In this document: piece by piece, positions 49,265 to 58,827 of the stretch
Numbering within the stretch: the first letter of the stretch is position 1
How the letters are laid out: every line of letters starts with the position of its first letter
Origin: Whitmania pigra
Taxonomy: Eukaryota > Annelida > Clitellata > Hirudinida > Haemopidae
Direction of reading: 5' to 3'
Length of the DNA stretch: 64,000 nucleotides
NCBI GenBank assembly: GCA_021613335.1
Contig: JAJTWR010000141.1
Coordinates: forward strand, 16,341-80,340
The notes under the pieces: model-generated
Database searches by the model: none
Seen by the model: the letters and a program-made list of their open reading frames with translations, nothing else
What the model was told of the DNA's origin: nothing
Translations under genes and position numbers: made by a program

Positions 49265-49951
49265 AATCTATACAAACATTTGTTGCAGTAAAAACTTTTT
49301 CTGTTCTTCTAATTTTTTCAATAGTTTGACTTCAATATCAATTTTTGAGTCGATAGATGAAAGGAAATCAGCAATTAGATTTTGTTCCCCTATAGAAGGA
49401 AGGTTAATTTCAACGTCAAAAAAATCAGAAACTCCGACATTTAAAAGACCGTGATTTCTGGCACCTTCCTGTGCTATTTTTTCGATTTCAATATTTTGTA
49501 TGCCCGATTCAAAATATTGTTCCATAAAATCTACATTAGCTGTTTGGTTTAATCTAAAGCAAATATATAAGGTTGAGACAATTCCTTTCTCATATCTTTT
49601 TAGTCTTTTTATAGCTCCCATTGGATAACCGCTAGAATAACTTTTGTTATATGCGAAGTCATTTTGTGTTAAAAGATAATATCCTGAAACATCTTTAGCC
49701 GAAACAGATTTATTAAAGAAATCAAGTTGACTTATTAACCCTAATCGAGCTGATATTGTCAAAACATTTTGATTATTCTCCGAGTTCTTCTGAATAATTC
49801 TTTCAGAAATATCCTTCAATTTAGAGATTTTCCATTCGGGAAATTCATTCCCATTATCATCTTTGAACCTTATTTTTTGTTTGAATATTTGATTGCGAAA
49901 ATGTCGGATTAAGGTTTCTAATTGTTCAATTATTTTGTTTTGGGTTTGAAT
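48620..49951. repeat. inner inverted repeat pair in the hsdS central conserved region (48620-48663 / 49908-49951)
   Basis: A perfect 44-base inverted repeat encodes IQTQNKIIEQLETLI in both hsdS copies, starting on a codon boundary in each. It falls between the first and second recognition domains. Inversion of the intervening 1.3 kb would swap the second recognition domain of the two genes without changing the frame. Confidence 0.9.
49247..49285. repeat. palindrome joining the 3' ends of the two hsdS genes
   Basis: Arms caacaaatgtttgtatag (49247-49264) and ctatacaaacatttgttg (49268-49285) are perfect reverse complements around the 3-base centre aat. Each arm encodes the shared C-terminus QQMFV and stop of one hsdS gene. 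It is the centre of symmetry of the invertible region and may also form a hairpin between the convergent genes. Confidence 0.9.
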
Positions 49952-50554
49952 TCTTTCGTCAAGTAAAGCTAAAAATGAAGAAATTTTACTCTGCTCATTT
50001 ACGGAGGGAAATGATAATTCTATTTTTGAAATCCTTCCAACATTGATGCTTAAAACCTTTGACCCTTGGGATTCTTTTTGAATTTGGGTTCTGACAGAAT
50101 TAGATTTAAACAAATAGCCATTAAAGCCCAAATGAAAAATACTTGCTTTTGGTCTTGCTAATAAGGTATGTAATCCTGATAATAATTTATCGCCATTGAC
50201 ATTTATAATTTCGATACTTTTACCTACATCATTCAAATCTTCGGAAGCATCTGCAAATATAACATCTCCTTCTTTGCAATAATTTTCATCCGAGATTCTT
50301 CCCACATTTATTTCGTCATTTATAAATGGGACTATTTCACTCGTAATATCAAATAAGGTTTGAAATTTAGTATGAATATCTCCGTAATGGATATTTTTTA
50401 CAGTTCCTATTTCGTAATTCAAATTTTCACGAGAAAAGGAATTGGTTACTTTGAAGTCCATAACTTCCCCCAACTTCTTAGTTTCCCACTCTTCAGTAAA
50501 CCCCGGAAATCTCAAATTAGGAACGTTACCTACTTTTAATTTTTTATTTATCAT
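49268..50554 (-). CDS. hsdS: type I restriction specificity subunit (expressed copy)
   Basis: The 428-residue protein begins MINKKLKVGNVPNLRFPGFT and has two target-recognition domains (about residues 15-190 and 235-410). These are separated by the central conserved helix with IQTQNKIIEQLETLI (residues 202-216); a second conserved helix lies at the C-terminus (KLLKKLEEQKKFLLQQMFV). HsdS sets the sequence recognised by the complex. It has a normal start and lies 47 bases downstream of hsdM on the same strand, so it is the expressed allele in this orientation. Confidence 0.92.
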   Translation of the reverse strand: MINKKLKVGNVPNLRFPGFTEEWETKKLGEVMDFKVTNSFSRENLNYEIGTVKNIHYGDIHTKFQTLFDITSEIVPFINDEINVGRISDENYCKEGDVIFADASEDLNDVGKSIEIINVNGDKLLSGLHTLLARPKASIFHLGFNGYLFKSNSVRTQIQKESQGSKVLSINVGRISKIELSFPSVNEQSKISSFLALLDERIQTQNKIIEQLETLIRHFRNQIFKQKIRFKDDNGNEFPEWKISKLKDISERIIQKNSENNQNVLTISARLGLISQLDFFNKSVSAKDVSGYYLLTQNDFAYNKSYSSGYPMGAIKRLKRYEKGIVSTLYICFRLNQTANVDFMEQYFESGIQNIEIEKIAQEGARNHGLLNVGVSDFFDVEINLPSIGEQNLIADFLSSIDSKIDIEVKLLKKLEEQKKFLLQQMFV

Positions 50555-50601
50555 CTCGATGATTCAATTTTCGTTAGTAAAAACATTAAGGATGTAAAAA
50601 A

Positions 50602-52151
50602 TTAAAAAACAAGTCCCAATTCTTTGAAGTACACATCAATTTCTTTGTCCAGTTCCGCTCGCTTTGCTTCTAAAGATTTGATTTCCTGCATTACGGCTTG
50701 GATATCGATTTCTTCTTCGGCTTCAAACGTATCTACGTAGCGAGGAATATTGAGGTTATAGTCATTCTCTTCAACTTCTTTTAAAGTAGCTAAGTGACTG
50801 TATTTTTCAATAGTCGTTCTGTTACGGTAGGTTTCCACAATCTTATCAATATGTTCTTCCCGTAACATATTTTGGTTCTTTACTTTCTCGAATTCCTTAC
50901 TGGCATCGATAAACAAGATATGGTCAGGATCTCCCTTACACTTTTTAAATACCAGAATACAAGTCGGTATACTTGTTCCGTAGAAAATATTGGCAGGCAA
51001 GCCGATGACTGCATCCAAGTAATTTTTCTGTTCAATCAGGTATTTACGGATGTGTAATTCTGCTGCTCCACGAAACAGCACACCATGAGGCAGAACAATA
51101 GCCATTGTTCCATTCTCTGCCAAATGATAAATCATGTGTTGCACAAATGCAAAATCAGCTTTGCTTGAAGGAGCTAATTTTCCATATTGGCTAAAACGGT
51201 CATCATTTAAAAATAATGGATTGGCGCTCCATTTCGCTGAAAAAGGAGGATTTGCTACAATCGCTTCAAACGGCATATCGTTCAAATGCTGTGGGTGTTC
51301 TAGTGTATCTTCCTGTTTAATATCGAACTGACGGTAATGCACTCCATGCAATATCATATTCATTCGGGCAAGATTGTACGTTGTGCGGTTCATTTCTTGT
51401 CCGTAAAAATTATTGACATCTTTTACTTCTCTTGCAACACGCAGTAATAAAGAACCCGAACCACAAGTTGGGTCATATACGGATTTTAAACGGTTTTTAC
51501 CTGTTGTAACAATTTTTGCCAGAATTTTGGATACTTCTTGAGGGGTATAAAATTCGCCCGCCTTTTTTCCTGCACCGCTCGCAAACTGACCGATCAAATA
51601 CTCATAAGCATCACCTAATACATCTAATTCTGTAGCATTAAGTTTGAAGTCAATTTCATCCAGATGCTTCAGAACTTTTACGATAAGCGCATTTCTAGCA
51701 TCGGCCGTTCTACCCAGATTGTTACTATTCAAATCCATATCAGAGAATAAGTCCTCAAAGTCCTCTTCACTTTGTGTTCCCATTGTACTGAATTGGATAT
51801 TGGTTAGAATTTTTTGTAAATCTTCAAGAATAAAATTGTCATCGCCTCTTTTGGTGATTTCGCTAAATAGTTCCGAAGGTTTTAAGAAATAGCCCAGTGT
51901 TTCCAAGGCTTCTCTCGAATCGCTTCAATATATTCTAAACCTTTAGGGGTATCTTCTTTAATGTCTCTGAATTGGATTTGATCTTCTTCTAAAATGGAAT
52001 TTGCATAAATTTCCATTTTTTCAGCTAAATATTTATAAAAAATAAATCCCAAAATATAATCTCGGAATTCATCTGCATTCATTTTTCCACGTAATGTATT
52101 GGCTATATTCCAGAGCTGTTGTTCTAATATTTTCTTCTGTTCTTCTGACAT
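50602..52151 (-). pseudogene. hsdM: type I restriction methylase hsdM with a 1-base frameshift
   Basis: The first 80-odd codons from ATG 52151 (MSEEQKKILEQQLWNIANTL...RDYILGFIFYKYLAEKME...LEYIEAIRE) are the HsdM N-terminal domain. The frame is lost at about 51905 and the protein continues in the next frame (EALETLGYFLKPSELFSEI...) to 50602. The latter carries the catalytic motifs DPTCGSGSLLL (motif I) and NPPF (motif IV). One missing base in gagagaagcc explains the break. As written, a 434-codon ORF from 51906 lacks the N-terminal domain. Either the methylase is inactive, switched off, or the base is a sequence error. Confidence 0.85.
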
Positions 52152-52574
52152 TGAATAACCGTTGTTTGATTAGGGATTTTGCATCTTTAAGAATCCGCTA
52201 AAATAGTAAACTTTTAGCTACTAAACATTATGCCTACTGTAAAAAAGGCGGATATTTGAATCGATAAATTTGGTTTGACAAGTTTTAAAAATATATTTCT
52301 TGGAATTGATGTTATCTGGTATAATTTTCTACCTTATTCTTTATTTTTCATTTCATTTTAAAAACTTTTAATCTTCGTAATTCTTTCTAAAAAGCATAAC
52401 CGTCCAATCTCGGAATTTCGAAAATATTCTAGTAAAAAAATCAAGAGATCTTTGGCAGGAAATTAATTCATCATATCTATTTTGTAAACAGAATTATCGG
52501 ATCATTTTGCGTCCAATGCTGAAAAATATTAACACTACAGTTTATTAAATAGCCCTGATATTTTAAACCTATAA
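52152..52574. other. 423-bp AT-rich interval upstream of hsdM, no gene seen
   Basis: I find no gene, repeat of note or clear TAnnTTTG promoter here. It should hold the promoter of the minus-strand hsd operon. A weak partial dyad lies near 52209-52229 (gtaaacttttagctactaaac). Its far end is the stop of the 56-codon ORF described next. Confidence 0.4.
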
Positions 52575-52745
52575 TTATTCATCATTTTTGATTATTAATT
52601 CAAATATTTTTAATTGTTCTTTAGATATTCTTTTTTGTTTAGATAAATATTCTTTCAGTTTTTCAAATGTTTTTGGTTTCAGATTGACTGAAGCTAATTG
52701 TTTTATAGTCTCAATTTCTGACACAAACTTTTCTTCGTTTACCAT
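52575..52745 (-). CDS. 56-residue hypothetical protein
   Basis: ATG 52745 to TAA 52575 (minus strand) encodes a hydrophilic, Lys/Glu-rich helical peptide (MVNEEKFVSEIETIKQLASV...KTFEKLKEYLSKQKRISKEQ). Its ATG overlaps the stop of the upstream 68-codon ORF (ATGGTAA), suggesting translational coupling. It is below the length many gene finders report. No family recognised; it accompanies the decayed ADP-ribosylglycohydrolase gene. Confidence 0.5.
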   Translation of the reverse strand: MVNEEKFVSEIETIKQLASVNLKPKTFEKLKEYLSKQKRISKEQLKIFELIIKNDE

Positions 52746-52945
52746 TGTTCGCTGTTAAGGTCATTGAAAAGTTTAGATACTAAAATACTTTGTCCTATCT
52801 CCAAATTTGCCTCAATAATTAAATTGTACTTTCCTTTTGTTAAAGTAGATTGTCTGCCAATATTGACAATTTTACCATTTCCTAAAGGAATAAATCCAAT
52901 TTCTTGATTTAGCTCAAAATCATCATTTTGAGGTTTATTCAGCAA
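52739..52945 (-). CDS. 68-codon hypothetical ORF, possibly the tail of the broken glycohydrolase gene
   Basis: The frame (GFIPLGNGKIVNIGRQSTLT...YNLIIEANLEIGQSILVSKL) starts at a TTG that overlaps the end of the preceding frame. It is predicted beta-rich and is not recognised. Because the preceding gene shows several frameshifts, this may be its C-terminal continuation in another frame rather than a separate gene. It is coupled to the 56-codon ORF downstream. Confidence 0.45.
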   Translation of the reverse strand: MLNKPQNDDFELNQEIGFIPLGNGKIVNIGRQSTLTKGKYNLIIEANLEIGQSILVSKLFNDLNSEQW

Positions 52946-53745
52946 TTTTTTTCTGTTGAGAAATTACTTTTTTCTTCTTCAAGTCTGTGTCTTCTGAAAT
53001 TGCCAAAAGCCTTTCTGATATTCTATCTAAATATTCAACGTCTTGTACACTTCTCCACTTTTCAGGAATAATATTGTGTCCGTGTAAGGCTCCAACTAAT
53101 CCACCTGCATTTGAGTTATATAGTTTTCCCAATTAAAATCTTCCGGTCTAATAACGATAATCTGATTAACAGCATATCCGTACAACATCGCTCCCAATAA
53201 TGCTCTTGGATGTCCGTGTGTGATAATACTGTTGCAAAAAATTTCTTCTTTAATTTTTTCAATATCTCCGAGATTGGCTAAAGCAATCGGCAGAACTCTC
53301 ATTGCAGCTCCGCTTTGTCTGTAATCGTTGTTGTTTTCTCCGTTTACTTTGAAGTTGTAAAAATTATTAAACCGTTGTACGGATTTTCGTTGAATTTTGT
53401 CTGCTGCTGTTTTTACAGTTCGCCCTCCGCCTCTTGCATAATCTAACCAATTGGCAAGTTCAATTTTTGCAAAATGATTATGGTCTAAACTTCCGTCAGC
53501 TTTTATACTTCTTGCCACTGCTAAAAGCAATGTGCATCGTCTGAATATGAACCAGCTTTAATGCTATCAATATATCCATAAAATCTACCGCGAACGGTCT
53601 TTTGCCAAGCATAGAATTTATCAATTTTTTCTGTGCCAAATTTTTCTTTGAGAGATTGAGGGCTTTTTTCAATTCCGTAATCCAGCCCAAAGCATCTCCA
53701 ATAGCCGATAATTTTATACTTGGTTTGATTTCGACAAAAAACCAA
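52935..53745 (-). pseudogene. ADP-ribosylglycohydrolase (DraG-like) pseudogene with several frameshifts
   Basis: Four minus-strand frames in succession encode one DraG-family protein: YKIIG then LGWITEL (53745-53650), LKEKFGTEKIDKFYAWQKTV and YIDSIKAGSYSDD (to 53521), LLLAVARSIKADGSLDHNHF through RQSGAAMRVLPIALANLGDI and THGHPRALLGAMLYGYA (53530-53096), and NSNAGGLVGALHGHNIIPEK (53132-52935). These families remove ADP-ribose from proteins. At least three frameshifts are present, and the expected late metal-binding DxDT motif is missing near 53115, so it is non-functional. It sits beside the restriction locus, where such genes are common cargo. Confidence 0.8.
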
Positions 53746-53839
53746 CGAGATTACGCAAAAAATTGATTTCCAATGGAAAAAGAAGGAAAAACATCTTGAA
53801 TAAACAAATCCTAAGCGTAAACACGGGCTGCCTTAGCGT

Positions 53840-53931
53840 TCAGCAATGATTTTAAATTCTTAATTAGAGTCTTAAGCTACGCTATATCCGGTATCCATAA
53901 AATTATTTTGAATAAAATTTAAACAGTTTCA
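53840..53931 (+). mobile_element. C-terminal scrap and right end of an insertion sequence
   Basis: The frame reads NDFKFLIRVLSYAISGIHKI followed by ILNKI and a stop. This resembles a transposase C-terminus and runs into the end ...TTTAAACAGTTTCA. Bases 53893-53931 match 38658-38696 with one mismatch, and similarity extends to about 53840 (agcaa.gatttt.aattc). No left end is found nearby, so only the 3' part remains. Confidence 0.5.
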
Positions 53932-54070
53932 GAAAAAAACCCGGAAACTACAAAATTATTTTAACGCGCTGTTTTAAATCTTTGTTTTGCGGCTTAATTT
54001 TACTTCGCCTTTCAAAAAAGGATTTAAATTTATTTTCCTGTAACAAAGCTAATTTCACATATTTGGAGAA

Positions 54071-55448
54071 ATGAAACTTCCCAAAATTTCAGGATTTGAC
54101 GAGCAGGCCTTAAACAAGTATTTCAAAAATACAGGATTATTGATTTTGAGCCGCATTATAAGTACAAGCATAAAAATGGTTATCAATATTGCGGTGGCTA
54201 ATTACCTGATGCCCATAAATAGCGGAATTTTAAATACTTCTGTTTCCTATGTTTTTCTGTTTGCCGGTATTGCCGGTTTGGGGTTAGACAGTTTCATTGT
54301 TAAAGAATTACACCGCTCTCCTAAACAAAAAGACATTATTCTGGGAACAACATTCAATTTAAAACTTTTTGGCGGCTTTGCTTGTATTCCTCTGATCTAT
54401 TTAGCATGGCTGTTTTTCCCTTTGAGCGGCATCCCATACCATTTCGTTTTTATTCTTTCGTTTATATGGCTTTTTCAATCCTTTTCGGTTATTGACAGTT
54501 ATTTCCAGTCAGAAGTACAATCTAAATATATCTTGTATGTACAAATTTTTGGCAATCTGATTTCTGTGCTCATAAAAACTGTACTCATTATTTTTAAAAG
54601 CAAAACTGATTTGGTTTTTTTATGCCTACAGCCTCGATATTTTATTGCTAAACATGGGGTATATTTTTGTGTACAACCGAAAAGGTCGCAACATTTTAAC
54701 ATGGAAATTTAACAGCCTTTTGGCAAAAAAACTGCTAAACTTGTCATGGCCTTTGATAATCAGCGGTTTAATGGTTTCCGTTTACATGAAAATTGACGGC
54801 ATTATGCTCAAAGAAATTTTAGGCGGCGACCTTGGCAACGGGGCCTCCGGAACTTACAGCGCCGTTGTTATGTTTAGCGAACCGCTAAATTTTGTTCCCG
54901 CAGTCATTGTTTCCTCTCTTTTCCCCGCTTTGTTAACCGCAAAACGGGATGATATGCAACGATATAAAAAACGCTTACAAAACCTCTATGACCTGATGAT
55001 ATGGATTAGCTTAAGCTTTGCCGTTTTTATTGGTATTGGAGCCCCTTTTATTTATAAACTTTTTAAACCCGCTTACGCGGAAGCTGCTCCGGTACTTTCA
55101 GTACATGTTTGGGGTAGTTTGTTTGTTTTTCTGGGAACAGCAAACGGACAGGCGCTGATTGCAGAAGGCTTTAACAAATTGATTTTTTTTCGTACAAGCG
55201 TAGGAGCTATTGTTAAAGTAGTTCTCAATTTTATTTTAATCCCCAAAATGGGCTTGATGGGAACTGCCATAGCAACCGTGGTTGCTTATTTTATCGCCGG
55301 CTTCTTTGTTTTTATTCATTCCAAAAACAAAACATCATGGTATAATGATGCTAAAATCTTTATTTTTGGTAACCGTTTTTCAAAAAATACTAATCCGTCG
55401 AAAAATTTAAAGGTATTGGTCTTTTCGGTTGCTGATTTATCCAGGTAA
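54071..55448 (+). pseudogene. polysaccharide flippase (MOP superfamily, Wzx-like) with a frameshift
   Basis: From ATG 54071 the first 180 or so residues contain typical flippase helices (YFKNTGLLILSRIISTSIKM, VSYVFLFAGIAGLGLDSFIV, GGFACIPLIYLAWLF). The frame breaks around 54620-54650. The second part continues in another frame from about 54620 to 55448 with LLNLSWPLIISGLMVSVYMK, IDGIMLKEILG, VFLGTANGQALIAEGF and PKMGLMGTAIATVVAYFIAG. Wzx-type proteins flip lipid-linked sugar units across the inner membrane. One indel separates the halves. The hydrophobic tail after 55448 lies in yet another frame (to about 55600), so the C-terminus may also be damaged. Confidence 0.82.
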
Positions 55449-55675
55449 TTGATTTTCTTGACAACGGTAAACTTATAGCCGCAATGTTTACTAATTTATC
55501 TTTTGAAAATTTTGCGCCTTTAGCGATTTTTTACATTTTTTTTAGCCCAATTCTAAGAAATATTTTCTATTTTATCGACATCCGCTCAACTCCTATCGCT
55601 TAAATAAAGCAATTTTAATTATTTTCGTAAACTATTTCATAACTCTTAGTTTAAAGAACAACAATTGGTATCAGC

Positions 55676-57306
55676 ATGGACTTAGAATTTAACAAAAACG
55701 AGGACGTTAACAAACAATCGGTATATGAGTTAAAAGAAAAACTTAAAAAGATATTTGCCGGCGGGGGAGAAAGCAGCGCCGCTAAACAAAAAAAAAGGGG
55801 GAAGCTTTTGGCCCGGGAACGTATCAATTACCTGATTGACGAGGGAAGTTCTTTTTTAGAAATAGGAGCATTTGCCGCTTATGATATGTATATTGCCGAG
55901 GGAGGTTGCCCCAGCGCAGGGGTAGTGGCAGGCATTGGTTACGTGAGCAAAAGACAATGCGTTATCGTTGCTAACGATGCAACGGTTAAAGCCGGAGCTT
56001 GGTTTCCGATGACTGCCAAAAAAAACTTAAGAGCCCAAGAAATTGCCATGGAAAACAGGTTGCCTATTATTTATCTGGTAGACAGCGCGGGCGTTTATCT
56101 TCCAATGCAAGACGAAATATTTCCCGATAAAGAGCATTTTGGCAGAATTTTCAGAAACAACGCCGTCATGTCGGCAGAAGGCATTGTACAAATATCGGCA
56201 ATTATGGGCGCTTGCGTTGCCGGAGGCGCTTATTTGCCCATTATGAGCGATGAGGCAATGATTGTTGATAAAACAGGCTCTGTTTTTTTGGCGGGGTCTT
56301 ATTTGGTAAAATCGGCCATTGGCGAAGACGTGGATAATGAAACATTAGGAGGAGCCACCACCCATTGTGAAATTTCAGGGGTAACAGATTACAAGCATCC
56401 GAACGACGAGGCATGCTTAAACAGTATCAAAAAAATAATGAGTATGCTGGGTAGCCCTCAGCAAGCGGGCTTTGATCGGGTTTAAACCTGCTTTGCCTAA
56501 GCTTAAGCAAGAAGAAATTTTCGGCATTTTGCCCGATAACCGAGAAAAACCTTACGATATGATGGAAATCATCAGTCGCTTGGTAGATGATTCGGAGTTT
56601 GAGCCTTTTAAAAAGTTATACGGTCAAAGTATTATTTGCGGCTTGGCCCGTATTAATGGCTGGGCAGTGGGTATTGTGGCCAATCAGCGCAAAGTGGTTA
56701 AATCAAAAAAGGGAGAAATGCAGTTTGGAGGGGTTATTTACTCAGACAGCGCAGATAAAGCCGCGCGCGTTTTATTATGAACTGTAATCAGAAAAAATTC
56801 CTTTGGTTTTTTTGCAAGATGTTACAGGTTTTATGGTTGGAGGCAGGTCAGAGCATGGCGGCATTATTAAAGACGGCGCAAAAATGGTAAACGCCATGGC
56901 TAATTCGGTGGTTCCAAAAATTACAATTATAATTGGTAATTCTTACGGAGCGGGTAATTATGCAATGTGCGGCAAAGCGTACGACCCCAGATTAATATAC
57001 GCTTGGCCAAGCGCCAAAATTGCTGTAATGGGCGGCGCGCAAGCTGCAAAAGTGTTGCTTCAAATTCAAGAAACTTCTTTGAAAACCAAAGGGGAAGAAA
57101 TCTCTCCGGAAAGAGAAAAAGAACTGTTGAACCGTATTAAAGAAAAATACGAAGGCCAAACCACCCCTTATTATGCCGCGGCAAGGCTTTGGATTGATGG
57201 AATTATCAATCCTTTAGAAACGCGCAAAGTAATTTCTATGGGTATTGAAGCTGCAAACCAAGCTCCGCTTAAAAAACCGTATAACGTAGGCATTATTCAA
57301 ACATAA
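55676..57306 (+). pseudogene. acyl-CoA carboxylase carboxyltransferase (beta) subunit with three indels
   Basis: Piece 1 (55676-56485) has GKLLARERINYLIDEGSSFLEI, SAGVYLPMQDEIFPDKEHFG and MGACVAGGAYLPIMSDEAMI, as in methylcrotonyl-CoA carboxylase beta. It ends in a stop caused by an extra T at about 56480. Piece 2 (to 56780) carries GILPDNREKPYDMMEII. An extra CG pair at about 56765 and a missing A in the A-run at about 56792-56797 then shift the frame into piece 3 (56803-57306; FLQDVTGFMVGGRSEHGG, GNSYGAGNYAMCGKAYDPRL). Total length (about 543 codons) is normal for the family. The biotin-carboxylase subunit is not nearby. Three lesions in 1.6 kb point to gene death. Confidence 0.88.
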
Positions 57307-57385
57307 TAAAGCCGCTGAAAGTTGTTTGTAAATCGGTCGCCCGACAAATAATTTTGACTTATCTGCCGCAAAATTTTTTTTATCA

Positions 57386-57487
57386 ATGCCAAACAACAAG
57401 GAACATATTTATAGCCAGGAGAACCAAAAAGATGAAGACAAGATGGTTAATTACGGCAAAAAAACAGGTTACCGTAATTCGGAATAA
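57386..57487 (+). CDS. 33-codon hydrophilic ORF enclosed by an inverted repeat
   Basis: ATG 57386 to TAA 57487 encodes MPNNKEHIYSQENQKDEDKM and a short basic tail ending GYRNSE. It lies in the 309-base gap between the carboxylase pseudogene and trxB. An imperfect inverted repeat encloses it: cttatctgc...aaaattttttt at 57358-57380 against aaaatttttgcagataag at 57486-57503. No family is recognised. It may be a microprotein, or the whole gap may be a structured element. Confidence 0.28.
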   Translation: MPNNKEHIYSQENQKDEDKMVNYGKKTGYRNSE

Positions 57488-57569
57488 AATTTTTGCAGAT
57501 AAGCCGCAATCCTGCTAATTTTAAAACGCTAATCATTTTCCACAATCTGACAACTTATTTTCACACTGC

Positions 57570-57599
57570 TTGCGCTTTGAAACATTAAGCTTAAATTTG
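57570..57599 (+). promoter_or_regulatory. candidate promoter of trxB
   Basis: TTG (57570-57572), a 19-base spacer and TAAATTTG (57592-57599) fit the Bacteroidota -33/-7 consensus. The ATG of trxB follows at 57616, giving a short leader. Confidence 0.5.
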
Positions 57600-57615
57600 T
57601 TTAAATTTTTAAAAA

Positions 57616-58587
57616 ATGCCTCAAGAAAAAGAACACGTTCAATGTTTAATCATAGGGTCGGGGCCGGCAGGTTATACGGCGGCAATTTATGCGGCAAGAG
57701 CCGATTTAAGGCCCGTTGTATATACCGGTTTGGAAGAGGGCGGGCAATTAACTCAAACCACTGATGTAGATAATTTTCCGGGTTATCCCCAAGGGGTACA
57801 AGGACCAAAAATGATGGAAGATTTTAGAAAACAAGCCGAGCGTTTCGGGGCTCAAATTCGTTTCGGTTACGTAAGTTCCGTAGATTTTTCATCGTTACCC
57901 CATAAAGTGATTGTTGATGAAACCAAAACCGTCACTGCAGAGGTCGTTATTATAGCTACCGGAGCAAAGGCTAAATGGTTAGGTTTACCAAGCGAACAAA
58001 AATATAATGGCTTTGGCGTTTCGGCTTGTGCCGTTTGTGATGGTTTTTTCTTTAAAGGACTGGACGTGGCCATTGTAGGCGCAGGCGATACCGCTGCTGA
58101 AGAAGCAACTTATTTGGCAAAACTTTGTCGTAAAGTATACATGCTGGTTCGCAGAGACGAGTTAAGAGCCTCTAAAGCCATGCAACATCGGATAAAAACA
58201 ACTGAAAATATCCAAATCCTTTACAACACAGAAACACAAGAGATTATCGGCGATGGTAAAAATGTAACCGGGGTAAGGGTGTTTAATCGTAAAACCAACC
58301 AGGAATCTACCGTTAATATCGACGGATTTTTTGTAGCAATTGGGCATAAACCCAATACCGATGTTTTTAAAGGCTGGTTGGATATGGATGAAGCGGGTTA
58401 TCTAAAAACATTGCCCGGAACATCAAAAACCAATATTGAAGGTGTTTTTGCTTGTGGCGATGTACAGGATAGTCATTACAGGCAGGCGGTAACCGCTGCC
58501 GGCTCAGGCTGTATGGCAGCTTTAGACGCCGAGCGTTATCTGGCAAAAAAAGCGGATGAAATAAAATCTCCGGCCGGTTGCATTTAG
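57616..58587 (+). CDS. trxB: thioredoxin-disulfide reductase
   Basis: The 323-residue FAD enzyme has the FAD motif CLIIGSGPAGYTAAIYAARA (GSGPAG at residues 14-19), the redox-active CAVC (Cys138, Cys141), the NADPH motif VAIVGAGDTAAEEATYLA and the C-terminal FAD motif VFACGDVQDSHYRQAVTAAG. All are standard for TrxB, which uses NADPH to keep thioredoxin reduced in the cytoplasm. Length is normal and the gene is intact. Confidence 0.97.
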   Translation: MPQEKEHVQCLIIGSGPAGYTAAIYAARADLRPVVYTGLEEGGQLTQTTDVDNFPGYPQGVQGPKMMEDFRKQAERFGAQIRFGYVSSVDFSSLPHKVIVDETKTVTAEVVIIATGAKAKWLGLPSEQKYNGFGVSACAVCDGFFFKGLDVAIVGAGDTAAEEATYLAKLCRKVYMLVRRDELRASKAMQHRIKTTENIQILYNTETQEIIGDGKNVTGVRVFNRKTNQESTVNIDGFFVAIGHKPNTDVFKGWLDMDEAGYLKTLPGTSKTNIEGVFACGDVQDSHYRQAVTAAGSGCMAALDAERYLAKKADEIKSPAGCI

Positions 58588-58827
58588 AGCTTTTTATATG
58601 CCATTTAACCGTAAATCGTTAGGCAGAGATAATGAAGCCTGAAAAGCGGGCATGGTTTGCAAAATTATTTTATAAGCGAAAACCGAATCTTAAGAACCGA
58701 ATTGGGGTATTTTAAAAGGCAAACGGAAATCAAATCGCATAAAAAAGAATTAAAAACAGTTTATCGAGAAAAATCAAAGTCTTTTTATTTCCAAAAATGG
58801 ATTAACCATGTAATTTGGCGTTTTATT

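Larger units (their letters stand above)
48104..50521. repeat. outer inverted repeat pair at the hsdS 5' ends (48104-48127 / 50498-50521)
   Basis: The 24-base block cc(a/t)aatttgagatttcc(a/g)gggttt occurs at 48104-48127 (+) and reverse-complemented at 50498-50521, with two mismatches. In both it is in the same codon phase (Pro-Asn-Leu-Arg-Phe-Pro-Gly-Phe). Inversion between them would place the stored recognition domains behind the expressed start codon. Confidence 0.8.

Noticed and set aside
49247..49285. Palindrome between hsdS genes as a simple bidirectional terminator
   Set aside because: Arms are coding, there is no T-run beyond either arm, and its symmetry is fully explained by the shared hsdS 3' ends.
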